NCBI GenBank assembly: GCA_900548385.1
Contig: URKJ01000002.1
Location: forward strand, 131,819-195,818
Length of the DNA: 64,000 nt
Direction: 5' to 3'
From: an uncultured bacterium
GTDB taxonomy: Bacteria > Verrucomicrobiota > Lentisphaeria > Victivallales > UBA1829
Position numbers and translations under genes: made by a program. The notes under the pieces were generated by a model. That model did not search any database. It was not told the origin of the DNA and worked only from the letters and a program-made list of their open reading frames with translations. Below are positions 45,104-53,476 of this stretch, piece by piece (positions within the stretch are counted from its first letter, which is position 1; each line of letters starts with the position of its first letter).

Positions 45104-47170
45104 ATGCTTTGGATTCATTCCTGTTATTCGCGCTTGCTCATAGACAATCACATTACCGACCAGAAACCGGAATTTATGCGGTATTTCAGCCCTGCCAACT
45201 ATGCGGCGATGGTGCGGCTTTCCGGAGTGGAATCAGCCATGGTCTATGCATGCGACCATAATGGCAACTGTTATTATCCAACGCGGATCGGACATATGCA
45301 CAGCGGACTGAACGGACGGGATGTTTTCGGAGAAACAATCCACCTTCTCAACAATGACGGCATTATCCCTGTGGCATACTATACGGTTATTTATCATAAT
45401 CGCTCCGCTCTGGAACACCCCGAATGGCGCATGAGAAACATCAACGGAGCGGAATCCTCCGGACGGTATCATTTCTGCTGTCCGAACAACGCGGAATATC
45501 AGGAGTTTGCAAGACGGCAGATCGAAGAAGTGATCTCCTATCCGGTTAAAGGATTGTTTATTGATATGACATTCTGGCCACTGGTTTGCACCTGCAACGC
45601 TTGCCGCAAAGCCTTTCGCAGAGAATACGGGAAGGAAATCCCTGAACGTATCGACTGGCGCAATCCCGCCTGGGTTCGTTTTCAGCGATGGCGTGAAAAA
45701 TCCATGGCATCGTTCGGAGCAATGCTAACCGGACATGTAAAAAGTCTGCGCCCGGAATTGACCGTTGCTCATCAGTTTTCTCCGGTCCTTCACGGATGGT
45801 TTCTCGGTCAGAGTTCCGCAATCGCGCAAGCCTCGGATTATTCATCCGGAGACTTTTACGGAGGGAAAAAACAGCAGCGGATCGGAACAAAGATTTTTGC
45901 GTCGTATTCAAAACATTTGCCTTACGAATTCATGACTTCCCGCTGTACAGATCTGCACGATCATACCTCGACAAAATCTGATGATGAACTTTTTCTTCAC
46001 GCCGTTTCAACTCTGGCAAACGGTGGAGCATTTCTCTTTATTGATGCGATCAATCCTGACGGTACTTTGAATCGGCAATTCTACGAAAGGCTGCATCGGA
46101 TCGTTGAAAAACTCAAGCCCTACCGCAGCTTGATAAAGCGGCATAGACCTGAGCTTTCGGGAAACGTGGGACTCTATTTTTCCATGACCAGCTGCATCAA
46201 TGAAGCCCTTGATGGCGTTCTTCTGCAGGAAGATACGACACATGGGATGAATATGGACGAACGGGAAAACGCCGTTGTCAGCGAAACGGTGGAAACCGCA
46301 TACCTTCTGAACACATTGCATGTTCCCTATCGCATTGTTACGGATTTGACAACGGATTATTCCTCAATAGACACTCTTATAATCAACAATGCCGCATATC
46401 TTTCCGGCTCGGAGTGTAAACAAATTCGCGCCTTTGTCCGCAACGGGGGAACACTTCTGGCAACCGGAAAAACTTCTCTCTATTCAGAAACCGGAGAAAG
46501 TTCTGGCAATTTTCAGTTAGCGGATGTTTTTGGTGTTTTCTTTACGGGGAAGGAGTGCGGACCAGTCAGTTATTTACATCTTGGAGCAGATGATCTTTCC
46601 GTTCGCGGCGTCTGCACTCCATTCGTGGAAGCAAAGGAGGAAACGACTGTTCGCGGAACGGTTTTTCTGCCAGATTTTCCCCCGCACGATCCGGAGCATT
46701 ATGCTTCCATTCACTCCGATCCACCGGGTATAAATTCGGGGTTTGCAGGGTTAACCGTTCATTCTTTCGGGAAAGGACGGTGCGTATATCTGGCACCAGC
46801 TCTGTTCAAGCAGGCAGAGCACTCCCAGCAGAAATTCGGGAAAGAGCTGCTCAAGGAATTTGTGCGCCCCTTCGTCGTCGCTTCGGAAAACCTTCCGGAT
46901 TGCGTGGAATTGACATTGTTGAGAAGTCGAACGCAGAAAGCCTTGCTTCTGGGAATCGTCAATGTTCAGGAAGAACTGCCGGTTATTCCGCTTCACGATC
47001 TTCGTTTATCCATTCGTCTGCCGGATGGATTTGAAGTGTCGGAAATACTTGATCAGAACGGAGAAGCGTACTCGTTTACGTCCTGTTGCGGGATTCTTAC
47101 ATTTACTTTAACCAGACTGCATGAAGCAGTTTTTTTAGAACTCAAGGAGAAAATGAACTCCCCGGTGTAG
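45104..47170 (+). CDS. GHL6-like glycoside hydrolase with beta-galactosidase-type trimerisation domain
   Basis: The 688-residue protein has no signal peptide. It begins MLWIHSCYSRLLIDNHITD, like GHL6/GH42-type enzymes, and has AMVYACDHNGNCYYPTRIGH, then KGLFIDMTFWPLVCTCNAC with a Cys pair and RKAFRREYGKEIP. The middle part (residues about 360-560) resembles the trimerisation domain of GH42 enzymes (NGGTLLATGKTSLYSETG). The start at 45104 has GGAG seven bases ahead; a GTG at 45080 is alternative. Third positions are noticeably more AT-rich than in neighbouring genes. The gene sits in a segment flanked by an exact 132-bp repeat, so it was probably acquired. The substrate is unknown. Confidence 0.75.
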   Translation: MLWIHSCYSRLLIDNHITDQKPEFMRYFSPANYAAMVRLSGVESAMVYACDHNGNCYYPTRIGHMHSGLNGRDVFGETIHLLNNDGIIPVAYYTVIYHNRSALEHPEWRMRNINGAESSGRYHFCCPNNAEYQEFARRQIEEVISYPVKGLFIDMTFWPLVCTCNACRKAFRREYGKEIPERIDWRNPAWVRFQRWREKSMASFGAMLTGHVKSLRPELTVAHQFSPVLHGWFLGQSSAIAQASDYSSGDFYGGKKQQRIGTKIFASYSKHLPYEFMTSRCTDLHDHTSTKSDDELFLHAVSTLANGGAFLFIDAINPDGTLNRQFYERLHRIVEKLKPYRSLIKRHRPELSGNVGLYFSMTSCINEALDGVLLQEDTTHGMNMDERENAVVSETVETAYLLNTLHVPYRIVTDLTTDYSSIDTLIINNAAYLSGSECKQIRAFVRNGGTLLATGKTSLYSETGESSGNFQLADVFGVFFTGKECGPVSYLHLGADDLSVRGVCTPFVEAKEETTVRGTVFLPDFPPHDPEHYASIHSDPPGINSGFAGLTVHSFGKGRCVYLAPALFKQAEHSQQKFGKELLKEFVRPFVVASENLPDCVELTLLRSRTQKALLLGIVNVQEELPVIPLHDLRLSIRLPDGFEVSEILDQNGEAYSFTSCCGILTFTLTRLHEAVFLELKEKMNSPV

Positions 47171-47275
47171 AACACGCGGGGTATCGGAGATAGCGACTCA
47201 TGTTACAAATCAAGAGTAAGTTGTTGAACAAGAATTCTCCTGTATGCGCCTTGGTTTGTGATGTATTGCTGAATA

Positions 47276-47407
47276 CCTTCCCGCAGCAGCTGGCATGCGG
47301 GATATCCGGTCGGCGGTTATTGACGGACTCTGCCGCGGTCAGATCTCTTCCGACGTCTTTTTCGCGAGCTGTCTGCGCAGCTCGCGGGGACCGCACCCGC
47401 TGATCCG
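47276..47407 (+). repeat. 132-bp direct repeat, copy 2
   Basis: Identical to 44626-44757. It carries an orphan pseudopilin end (47276-47323) and the true 3' end of the AraC gene (from 47339). Confidence 0.95.
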
Positions 47408-48232
47408 GCGGATAAACCGGGCGAATGTGCGGGTCTGACTGAAACCGCACTGTCCGGCAATATCCGCAATGCGCTGATCCGTGTTCCGCAGCAGTTTCAA
47501 AGCCAGGGTCCGGCGGCGGTTAAGAATAAACCGTCCGGGAGAAACTCCGGTTGTCTCCGTAAAGATCCGGGACAGTGTGGAGCTTGAAATGTTCAGTTTG
47601 TCGGCAAGCATGGGAACGCTGAGCTGCGGATCGGAAATATTGGCGGTAATCAGTTCGATGCAATGCCGCACCGTATTTCCCGTACAGGAATTCTGATCCT
47701 CGGGCTCCCCCATCCGGGCAAACAGATCCAGCACCAGAGCACACGCACGCCGCTGCGCGGACAGTTCCCTCTGCACCATCAGCGTTTCCAATTCCCGGAA
47801 CAGTTCCGCCGGATATTCCCGCGGATTCTGCCAGCGCGGATAGCGGAACGAATGCAGAAGCGTTTCAGCAAGCGCCCCGTAAAGGCAGATCCAGCGCAAT
47901 CTCCATTGTCCCGAAAGCGCTTTGCGTTCATGGTCCTCGCCGGGCAGATAATAGAAAACGTCATTCTCATTCATCTGATATTGCTGCCCGAACAAAGTCA
48001 CTTCGCCGGAACCGGAAATACACCAAAGTATTTCAAGATAAGGTCTTATTGCCCCCTTTTGATGCGAAAAGTTCCCTTTTTTTACCGTAGTGATACCGGT
48101 GCTCAGTATATGAAATGGAAGTGCCGGTACACTGTGATCCAACTGAAAGCCATTGCCGATGTATGTATCCTTTTCATATTTTCGCATAAAATTCAAGTTT
48201 CCCACTTTTTGCATAAAATTGTCTATTGACAA
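47339..48232 (-). CDS. AraC-family regulator
   Basis: The 297-residue protein starts with a cupin-like half (PALPFHILSTGITTVKKGNF, then FYYLPGEDHERKALSGQW) and ends with two helix-turn-helix motifs, MLADKLNISSSTLSRIF and IADIAGQCGFSQTRTFARF. The 48232 start is a TTG; ATGs at 48214 and 48187 are other options, and none has a convincing ribosome site. The -35 box of the divergent pseudopilin promoter lies inside its first codons, so the regulator can act on both genes from one region. It probably controls the pseudopilin-hydrolase pair at 48310-52244. Confidence 0.85.
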   Translation of the reverse strand: MSIDNFMQKVGNLNFMRKYEKDTYIGNGFQLDHSVPALPFHILSTGITTVKKGNFSHQKGAIRPYLEILWCISGSGEVTLFGQQYQMNENDVFYYLPGEDHERKALSGQWRLRWICLYGALAETLLHSFRYPRWQNPREYPAELFRELETLMVQRELSAQRRACALVLDLFARMGEPEDQNSCTGNTVRHCIELITANISDPQLSVPMLADKLNISSSTLSRIFTETTGVSPGRFILNRRRTLALKLLRNTDQRIADIAGQCGFSQTRTFARFIRRISGCGPRELRRQLAKKTSEEI

Positions 48233-48254
48233 AAACCCTGTTTCATAGTATAAT
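48226..48254 (+). promoter_or_regulatory. Perfect sigma-70 consensus promoter
   Basis: TTGACA at 48226-48231, a 17-base spacer and TATAAT at 48249-48254, upstream of the pseudopilin at 48310. The expected start of transcription is near 48261. Confidence 0.8.
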
Positions 48255-48309
48255 ATAACCAGAGATAAAAGAAATGCAATAACAAAAACGGAATGAAAGG
48301 ATTGATTTT

Positions 48310-49017
48310 ATGAAAGAGAAACGGATTATTAAATTCACCCTTATAGAACTCCTCATCGTTATCTCGATTATTGCAATTCTTGCAGCTCTTCTTCTGCCGG
48401 CATTGAACTCCGCCAGAGGAAAAGCGCGGAGCACGGAGTGTCTCTCCAAACTGAAACAGCTCGGTACGGGGCTGATGATGTATTCATCGGACTGGGAGGG
48501 ATGGATCGGCCGTTGGGACGCCAATCCCTCCTATCAGGCGAATATGTGGAATCTCCGGCTTTACCGGGACAACTATATTCCGAAATATTCCGTTTTCCGT
48601 GATCACGGGCGCGGACCTCTTCCGGAAAATCTCCTGAAAGACGGCGACTGGTATTCGAGTTACGGCATCAATTCCGGGCTTTCCGGCTGTTCCGAGACGC
48701 AGCACCTCAACTTCAAAATGATCGAACGCTCCAAATACAAAAACTTTTCCCGGCTTCCGATCCTTGCCGATTCCGTCTCATGGACCGGCAGCGTCATGAA
48801 AGACACGCAGGCCATGAGCTTCGCAACCTATTTGACAACCGCCATTGATCTCCGGCATCAGACCCGCGCAAACGTTGCCATGTTCGACGGCTCCGCCACA
48901 ACGCTCGGATTTTACAATCTCCGTTACGAACTGGACCCCGAATTCGTGAAAAGCAAGGCGTGGGAAATTGATTCAAAAAACGGATTTCTTTGTCGCGAAT
49001 GGCTGAATCCGCAATAA
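48310..49017 (+). CDS. H-X9-DG type pseudopilin
   Basis: The 235-residue protein starts MKEKRIIK-FTLIELLIVI (hyphen at the presumed cut), with Glu at +5 and the hydrophobic helix IIAILAALLLPALNSAR. The residue before the cut is Lys. HQTRANVAMFDG near residue 194 has the H-X9-DG spacing. The leader from the promoter is about 50 bases. The gene is followed 53 bases on by a secreted hydrolase. Confidence 0.85.
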   Translation: MKEKRIIKFTLIELLIVISIIAILAALLLPALNSARGKARSTECLSKLKQLGTGLMMYSSDWEGWIGRWDANPSYQANMWNLRLYRDNYIPKYSVFRDHGRGPLPENLLKDGDWYSSYGINSGLSGCSETQHLNFKMIERSKYKNFSRLPILADSVSWTGSVMKDTQAMSFATYLTTAIDLRHQTRANVAMFDGSATTLGFYNLRYELDPEFVKSKAWEIDSKNGFLCREWLNPQ

Positions 49018-49070
49018 AAAAACAGCCCTGATCCATAAAAAAACAACCCTAATCTATAAAGGATATTGCA

Positions 49071-52000
49071 ATGAAACACTTATTTTCCGCCTTCTGCTGT
49101 CTTGCGGCATTCTCTCTTCAAGCTCTGCCGCCGTGGCTCACAATTCAGTCCAAAGACGGTTCCCTGCAATTTGAACAGGTCCCCGCACGGCTTCTGCATT
49201 TCACGCCGAAATGGTATGGAAGAGAACAATCCGCAAAATTTGTAAAAGGCAAAGCGGAACAGACCGCTTCCGTTTTCCGCTTCTCCGGAACATGGACCAT
49301 TGAAAAACAGAAATTCCAGCTGAATGAAACCATCCGGCAGACTGCTCCCGATCAAGTGGAATACACGGCGGAAGTCCAGTCCGGGACACCGATCCCGACC
49401 CAGGAACTCTCCTTGAACCTGCAGCTCCCGCTTGAGTTCCTCAACAAGAAGACGATCATCGCGAATGGGGAAACGATCCGTTATGCGGAAACCCCTTCCC
49501 GCAAAAACAACCGCTGGTTCAATGATCTGCGTTCTCTGATTGTCGAACTTCCCGAAGGAAAACTGGAAATCTCCGGCAAACCGTTCAAAGCTCTGCTCCA
49601 GGACAACCGCGTATTCGCCAAAAAAGGCTCAAAAGCGTCGCCCGGAACTTATTCCCTGCGCCTCTACCCGCAGTCCGGCGATCTGAAAACGGATACAAAA
49701 GTCTCTTTCCGGTATTGCTTCAAATTCCACGGCATCACCTCCGCGCCGCTGGATCTCGGCAAAGCGGCGAACCGGGCGTTCCGCGATGAGCGTTCCGGCG
49801 ACGGCAAAGGCGGATGGAACGATCAGGGCCCCGAAAACGACCTGCGCATGTTCAAACCGGGCGGTCACCGGTATTTCGGCGTCAACTTCCAAGTCACGGA
49901 TCCCGATCGGAATGACGGCAAAGGATGCATCGTTCTGAACGGAGCAGACCGGACCTGTTTTCTTGATTCCGCCACCATTCAATGTGACGGGCAGCGGGGA
50001 CGCTGGCTCTATCTGCTCCACGCAAACGCGTTCACCGGGAAATATAAACACGCAGGCACGATCGAAATCCGGTTCCGCGACGGCTCCAGACAGAAAATTG
50101 ATGTCCGGAACAACATTGACATCGGCAACTGGTGGGGCGGCATTGACCGGGAAAACGCTCCGGTCGTCTGGAAAAGCACCAATTCCAAATCCGTTGTGGG
50201 GCTCTATATGACCGGATTCCGTCTTGAGCGGGACGATCCCGCGGAGATCACGTTCCGCAAAGGCGAGTTCCCCGTGTGGATGATTGTCGCGGCGTCGCTG
50301 ACCGACCGGAAAGCGGAACCATACCGGATCAGCAACGAGTATTACATTCTTCCAGGCGCGGAATGGGTCCGGGCAAGCGTGCAGGACGTCAAACCGGGAA
50401 CCCCGCTCGACTTCTCCCGGTTTGCGGATGCTCCGGCGGGAAAATACGGACGCATCATTCTTTCCAAAGACGGCAAGTTTACATTTGAACAGGCGGAAAA
50501 CAAGCGGATCCGTCTGCTCGGCGTCAATATCTGCGGCAGCGCGAATTTTCCCGACCGGACAACCGCGGAACAGTTCGCGGAGAAAATGGCGCAGGCCGGC
50601 TATAACACGGTCCGCATCCACCATTTTGAAAACGGACTCCATAACGGCAAAGGCTCACATTCCTATGAATTCGATCCCGCGCAGCTGGACCGGCTGGATT
50701 ATCTGATCCATTGCCTGAAGCAGAAAGGGATTTATACCACGCTTGATCTCTATGCGAGCCGTACAATCAGGCCGGGCGAGCTGCCGGAATTCGGCAGCTT
50801 CAAGGTCGGAGTCTGCTTTGTCGATGCCTATCTGAAAAACTGGCAGGAATTCACCTCCCGGCTGCTGAATCATGTGAATCCGTATACAAAAATGCGCTGG
50901 GCGGACGACCCCGCGGTCTTCTGCCTGAATCTCGTCAATGAAAATCCGCTTATCAATATATGGCGTCGGGGCAATGAATCCGTCATTCTGGCAGAATACA
51001 CTGCATGGCTGAAGCAGCAGGGCCTTGACTCCGCGGAAAACCGGGAAAAACGGACCGGTCCGTTCATGCAATTCCTTACGGAAAAACAGAGCGGAACCAT
51101 CCGGCGCATGACGGATTATATCCGCAACACACTGAAATCCGACATTCTGATTACAGACATCAACTGCGACACCCGTCCCTATCTGGCGCATTCCCGCAAT
51201 ATGCTTGATCTCGTCGATATGCACTATTATCTGGATCATCCGACGCACCCGCACGGAGGCTGGAACCCGCCCTCGGTGTTTACGCAGCTCTCGTCAATCT
51301 GCCATTATGCGGAAAATCCGCGCGAGATGATGCCTGCCCGGATCTTCGGAAAGCCGTTTCTGGTAACGGAATACCAGTTCTGCCATCCGAACAATTACAT
51401 CGCCGAATCCGGCCCGCTGATGGGCGCGTATTCCGCCTTGCAGGACTGGGATGGACTGTGGCGCTTTCAGTACGCTCTCTCGGACCGCGGTCTGCTGAAA
51501 ACCGCCGGATGGGTCTCCTATTTCACTTCCGCCGGAAATCCGACCATGCGCATGTCCGACTATATCATCTGGTTTCTGTTCATCCGCGGGGACGTCCGCC
51601 CGGCGGAAAAGGGAATCGCTCTGCCGTTGGACGCCTCGCTGTTCGACCGCGAATCCTCGCTCTCCGCCTATTCCCGGCTCGGCCTGATTCATCGGATCGG
51701 TATGCTTCCGCCGGGAGAGAAACAGAAAAATATCACCGTGTCCACGGACCCGGAGCCGAAACTCAAAACCGGAACCGTGATCAGCTCCACGAAAGAGATC
51801 GTTCTGAATCCCGCGCAGGAATTCAAGGTCATCACGCCGAAAAGCGAATGCATCACCACAGACAAACCGGAAGCGGCAGCCGGGCGACTCTCTTTCCGCA
51901 GGGGCAGTACGTTCCAGACTCTTTCCGTTCATTCGCTTGACGCGCTTCCGCTCGGCACCTCTTCATCGCTGCTGCTTTTCCACCTGACCGACGTCAAGAA

Positions 52001-52244
52001 CAGTTCGGAAAAATTCGCGTCCCCCGATATGACGTATCTGCTCAGCTACGGCAGAGCGCCGGCTCTTCAGAGAGTCGGAACCGCCGATATCTCCCTGCGC
52101 CTCCCCGCAGGAAACTGGCGTGTCATGTCGCTGAATCCCGATGGAACCGTAAAGCGCACGGAAAACGCCGTCTGGCGAAACGGAACTCTTCAATTCAGGG
52201 CAAACACGGGAAACACCCTTGTTTACCATATCGTGAAACAGTAA
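49071..52244 (+). CDS. Secreted clan-A glycoside hydrolase
   Basis: The 1057-residue protein has a signal peptide, MKHLFSAFCCLAAFSLQ then A, with cleavage near LPPWL. About 480 N-terminal residues are beta-sandwich modules. The TIM barrel from about 490 (IRLLGVNICGSANFPDRTT) has the acid/base Glu624 in LVNENPL and nucleophile Glu767 in FLVTEYQF, 143 residues apart, with VRIHHFENG and TDINCD between. This is the layout of clan GH-A (GH5-like). A C-terminal beta domain of about 250 residues follows. A pseudopilin lies just upstream and an AraC gene beyond it, so the three form one module. The substrate is unknown. Confidence 0.8.
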   Translation: MKHLFSAFCCLAAFSLQALPPWLTIQSKDGSLQFEQVPARLLHFTPKWYGREQSAKFVKGKAEQTASVFRFSGTWTIEKQKFQLNETIRQTAPDQVEYTAEVQSGTPIPTQELSLNLQLPLEFLNKKTIIANGETIRYAETPSRKNNRWFNDLRSLIVELPEGKLEISGKPFKALLQDNRVFAKKGSKASPGTYSLRLYPQSGDLKTDTKVSFRYCFKFHGITSAPLDLGKAANRAFRDERSGDGKGGWNDQGPENDLRMFKPGGHRYFGVNFQVTDPDRNDGKGCIVLNGADRTCFLDSATIQCDGQRGRWLYLLHANAFTGKYKHAGTIEIRFRDGSRQKIDVRNNIDIGNWWGGIDRENAPVVWKSTNSKSVVGLYMTGFRLERDDPAEITFRKGEFPVWMIVAASLTDRKAEPYRISNEYYILPGAEWVRASVQDVKPGTPLDFSRFADAPAGKYGRIILSKDGKFTFEQAENKRIRLLGVNICGSANFPDRTTAEQFAEKMAQAGYNTVRIHHFENGLHNGKGSHSYEFDPAQLDRLDYLIHCLKQKGIYTTLDLYASRTIRPGELPEFGSFKVGVCFVDAYLKNWQEFTSRLLNHVNPYTKMRWADDPAVFCLNLVNENPLINIWRRGNESVILAEYTAWLKQQGLDSAENREKRTGPFMQFLTEKQSGTIRRMTDYIRNTLKSDILITDINCDTRPYLAHSRNMLDLVDMHYYLDHPTHPHGGWNPPSVFTQLSSICHYAENPREMMPARIFGKPFLVTEYQFCHPNNYIAESGPLMGAYSALQDWDGLWRFQYALSDRGLLKTAGWVSYFTSAGNPTMRMSDYIIWFLFIRGDVRPAEKGIALPLDASLFDRESSLSAYSRLGLIHRIGMLPPGEKQKNITVSTDPEPKLKTGTVISSTKEIVLNPAQEFKVITPKSECITTDKPEAAAGRLSFRRGSTFQTLSVHSLDALPLGTSSSLLLFHLTDVKNSSEKFASPDMTYLLSYGRAPALQRVGTADISLRLPAGNWRVMSLNPDGTVKRTENAVWRNGTLQFRANTGNTLVYHIVKQ

Positions 52245-52320
52245 AGCCGTTCTCCGGTCTAACCCGGAAAACGGCGGGAAATGCGGCGGAAGACTCGAAT
52301 ATCCGGTCTTCCGCCGCCGG
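52245..52320. terminator. Two hairpins between the hydrolase and hsp20 genes
   Basis: The first (GCCGTT...CCGG with CCGG...AACGGC) starts 5 bases after the hydrolase stop. The second has a perfect 12-bp stem (52283-52294 with 52306-52317). Neither has a T-run, so termination is inferred. Confidence 0.35.
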
Positions 52321-52331
52321 ATCGGGGGGGA

Positions 52332-52676
52332 TTATTCCACGGTGATCCGGTGAACTTTGGCACTGTCGGCTTTCGGAAGCTCCAGCACAAGAACTCCATC
52401 CTGCGTCTTCGCGGAAATCTTTTCCACGTCGATCCCGTCGGAGAGCTGGAACTCGCGCTTGAAAACGATTGCCTGACCGTTCCGCCGGAGCGTACTGGCG
52501 GCTTTCATGGCCATGATCCGGTCTTTGACTTCAACTGTCACGGTTTTGCTGTTCGCGCCGGGAACTTCAAACCACATGGTCACGCCCTCGGATCCGTCAA
52601 GAATATCGACAAGCGGCATCAAAACCAACGCCTGGTTTTCGGCTTTCGGCTCAACTCTATTTTCCATTTCACTCAT
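52332..52676 (-). CDS. Hsp20-type small heat-shock protein
   Basis: A 114-residue alpha-crystallin protein. The domain begins near residue 20 (MPLVDILDGSEG) and ends with KTQDGVLVLELPK, the family's A-x-x-x-n-G-v-L box. Both the N-terminal extension and the C-terminal I-x-I tail are short. It binds unfolding proteins as an oligomer, without ATP. AGGAGG lies 7 bases before the ATG. It is the second gene of a pair, 30 bases after the other hsp20. Confidence 0.9.
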   Translation of the reverse strand: MSEMENRVEPKAENQALVLMPLVDILDGSEGVTMWFEVPGANSKTVTVEVKDRIMAMKAASTLRRNGQAIVFKREFQLSDGIDVEKISAKTQDGVLVLELPKADSAKVHRITVE

Positions 52677-52706
52677 AATCGTACCTCCTGATTGGTGTTT
52701 TTGAAC

Positions 52707-53165
52707 TTATTGTACGGCGACAACGTGCGAGACCGGTTTTACCGTGCTTTCGCGCGGCAGCGTGATCGTCAGAACACCGTCGGCACATTTGGCTTTTGCT
52801 TCCGTTCCACGGACTTTAACCGGAATCCGGACGGTTTCTTCATAGGACTCAAACGAACGTTCCCGGCGGATATAATGTCTGCCTTCTTCCGGAACGGATT
52901 CGCTGTTCCGGGCGATTTTCACGGTCAGATAATCGCCGAGGACTTCCACGCTGATGTCTTCCGGCTTGCTTCCGGGCGCCGCAAGACTGGCGGTCACATT
53001 CTCTTTCCCGACCTCCAGCTCAAGACGTCTCCTGTGCGGCGTATTGAGAAATTCCGGGGTGAAATCGTTCATCTGCCCGAACATCTCGTTCAGCAGATCG
53101 TCGATCCCGTAAAGAGTCGGCTGGTACTGATTGTTTTTCCGATGCCATTTCGCGATGTGATGCAT
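52707..53165 (-). CDS. Hsp20-type small heat-shock protein
   Basis: The 152-residue protein has the full alpha-crystallin domain, with an N-terminal MHHIAKWHRKNNQYQPTLYG, then ELEVGKENVTASLAAPGSKP and AKCADGVLTITLPR. AAGGAGGTG lies just before the ATG. Upstream are a sigma-54-like promoter (53210-53225) and two palindromes (53257-53306), so stress expression may depend on RpoN and an enhancer-binding protein. It differs strongly from its partner and may form mixed oligomers with it. Confidence 0.9.
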   Translation of the reverse strand: MHHIAKWHRKNNQYQPTLYGIDDLLNEMFGQMNDFTPEFLNTPHRRRLELEVGKENVTASLAAPGSKPEDISVEVLGDYLTVKIARNSESVPEEGRHYIRRERSFESYEETVRIPVKVRGTEAKAKCADGVLTITLPRESTVKPVSHVVAVQ

Positions 53166-53209
53166 ACTGCACCTCCTTGTTTGATTGTTACATTGGCAAG
53201 ACAGAAATT

Positions 53210-53225
53210 AGCAATTCCCATGCCA
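53210..53225 (-). promoter_or_regulatory. sigma-54-type promoter of the hsp20 pair
   Basis: The minus strand reads TGGCATGGGAATTGCT, which fits the RpoN -24/-12 consensus (GG and GC separated by 10 bases) with one mismatch. Transcription would start near 53200, giving a 35-base leader with a strong ribosome site. Confidence 0.55.
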
Positions 53226-53256
53226 ACTGTTTTCCGATGCGGAGCTTTCTTAAAAA

Positions 53257-53306
53257 GAGACAAATTGTCTCATATTTCAAATTTCAAAAAAGAGACATTG
53301 TGTCTC
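53257..53306. promoter_or_regulatory. Two tandem palindromic activator or operator sites
   Basis: GAGACAAATTGTCTC at 53257-53271 and GAGACATTGTGTCTC at 53292-53306 share GAGACA/TGTCTC arms, are both flanked by A-runs on the left, and lie 35 bases apart, centre to centre. Confidence 0.65.
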
Positions 53307-53407
53307 ATCTGCATAAAACAACCCTCCCTGGCGGTCTGTAAACAGAAAAGAGAAAGCGCAAACCGTTATTTTTTCAAAAATTTTCCTGTTTTTCTTGATT
53401 ACCGGGG

Positions 53408-53436
53408 TTGACTTCATAACAAAAACGTTGTATCTT
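53408..53436 (+). promoter_or_regulatory. Promoter of the GspG-like pseudopilin operon
   Basis: TTGACT at 53408-53413 and TATCTT at 53431-53436, 17 bases apart, 40 bases before the ATG. Confidence 0.5.
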
Positions 53437-53476
53437 GCCAATAAGCAGGAACAGTAAGAAAAGGAGTTTTCCGGCA

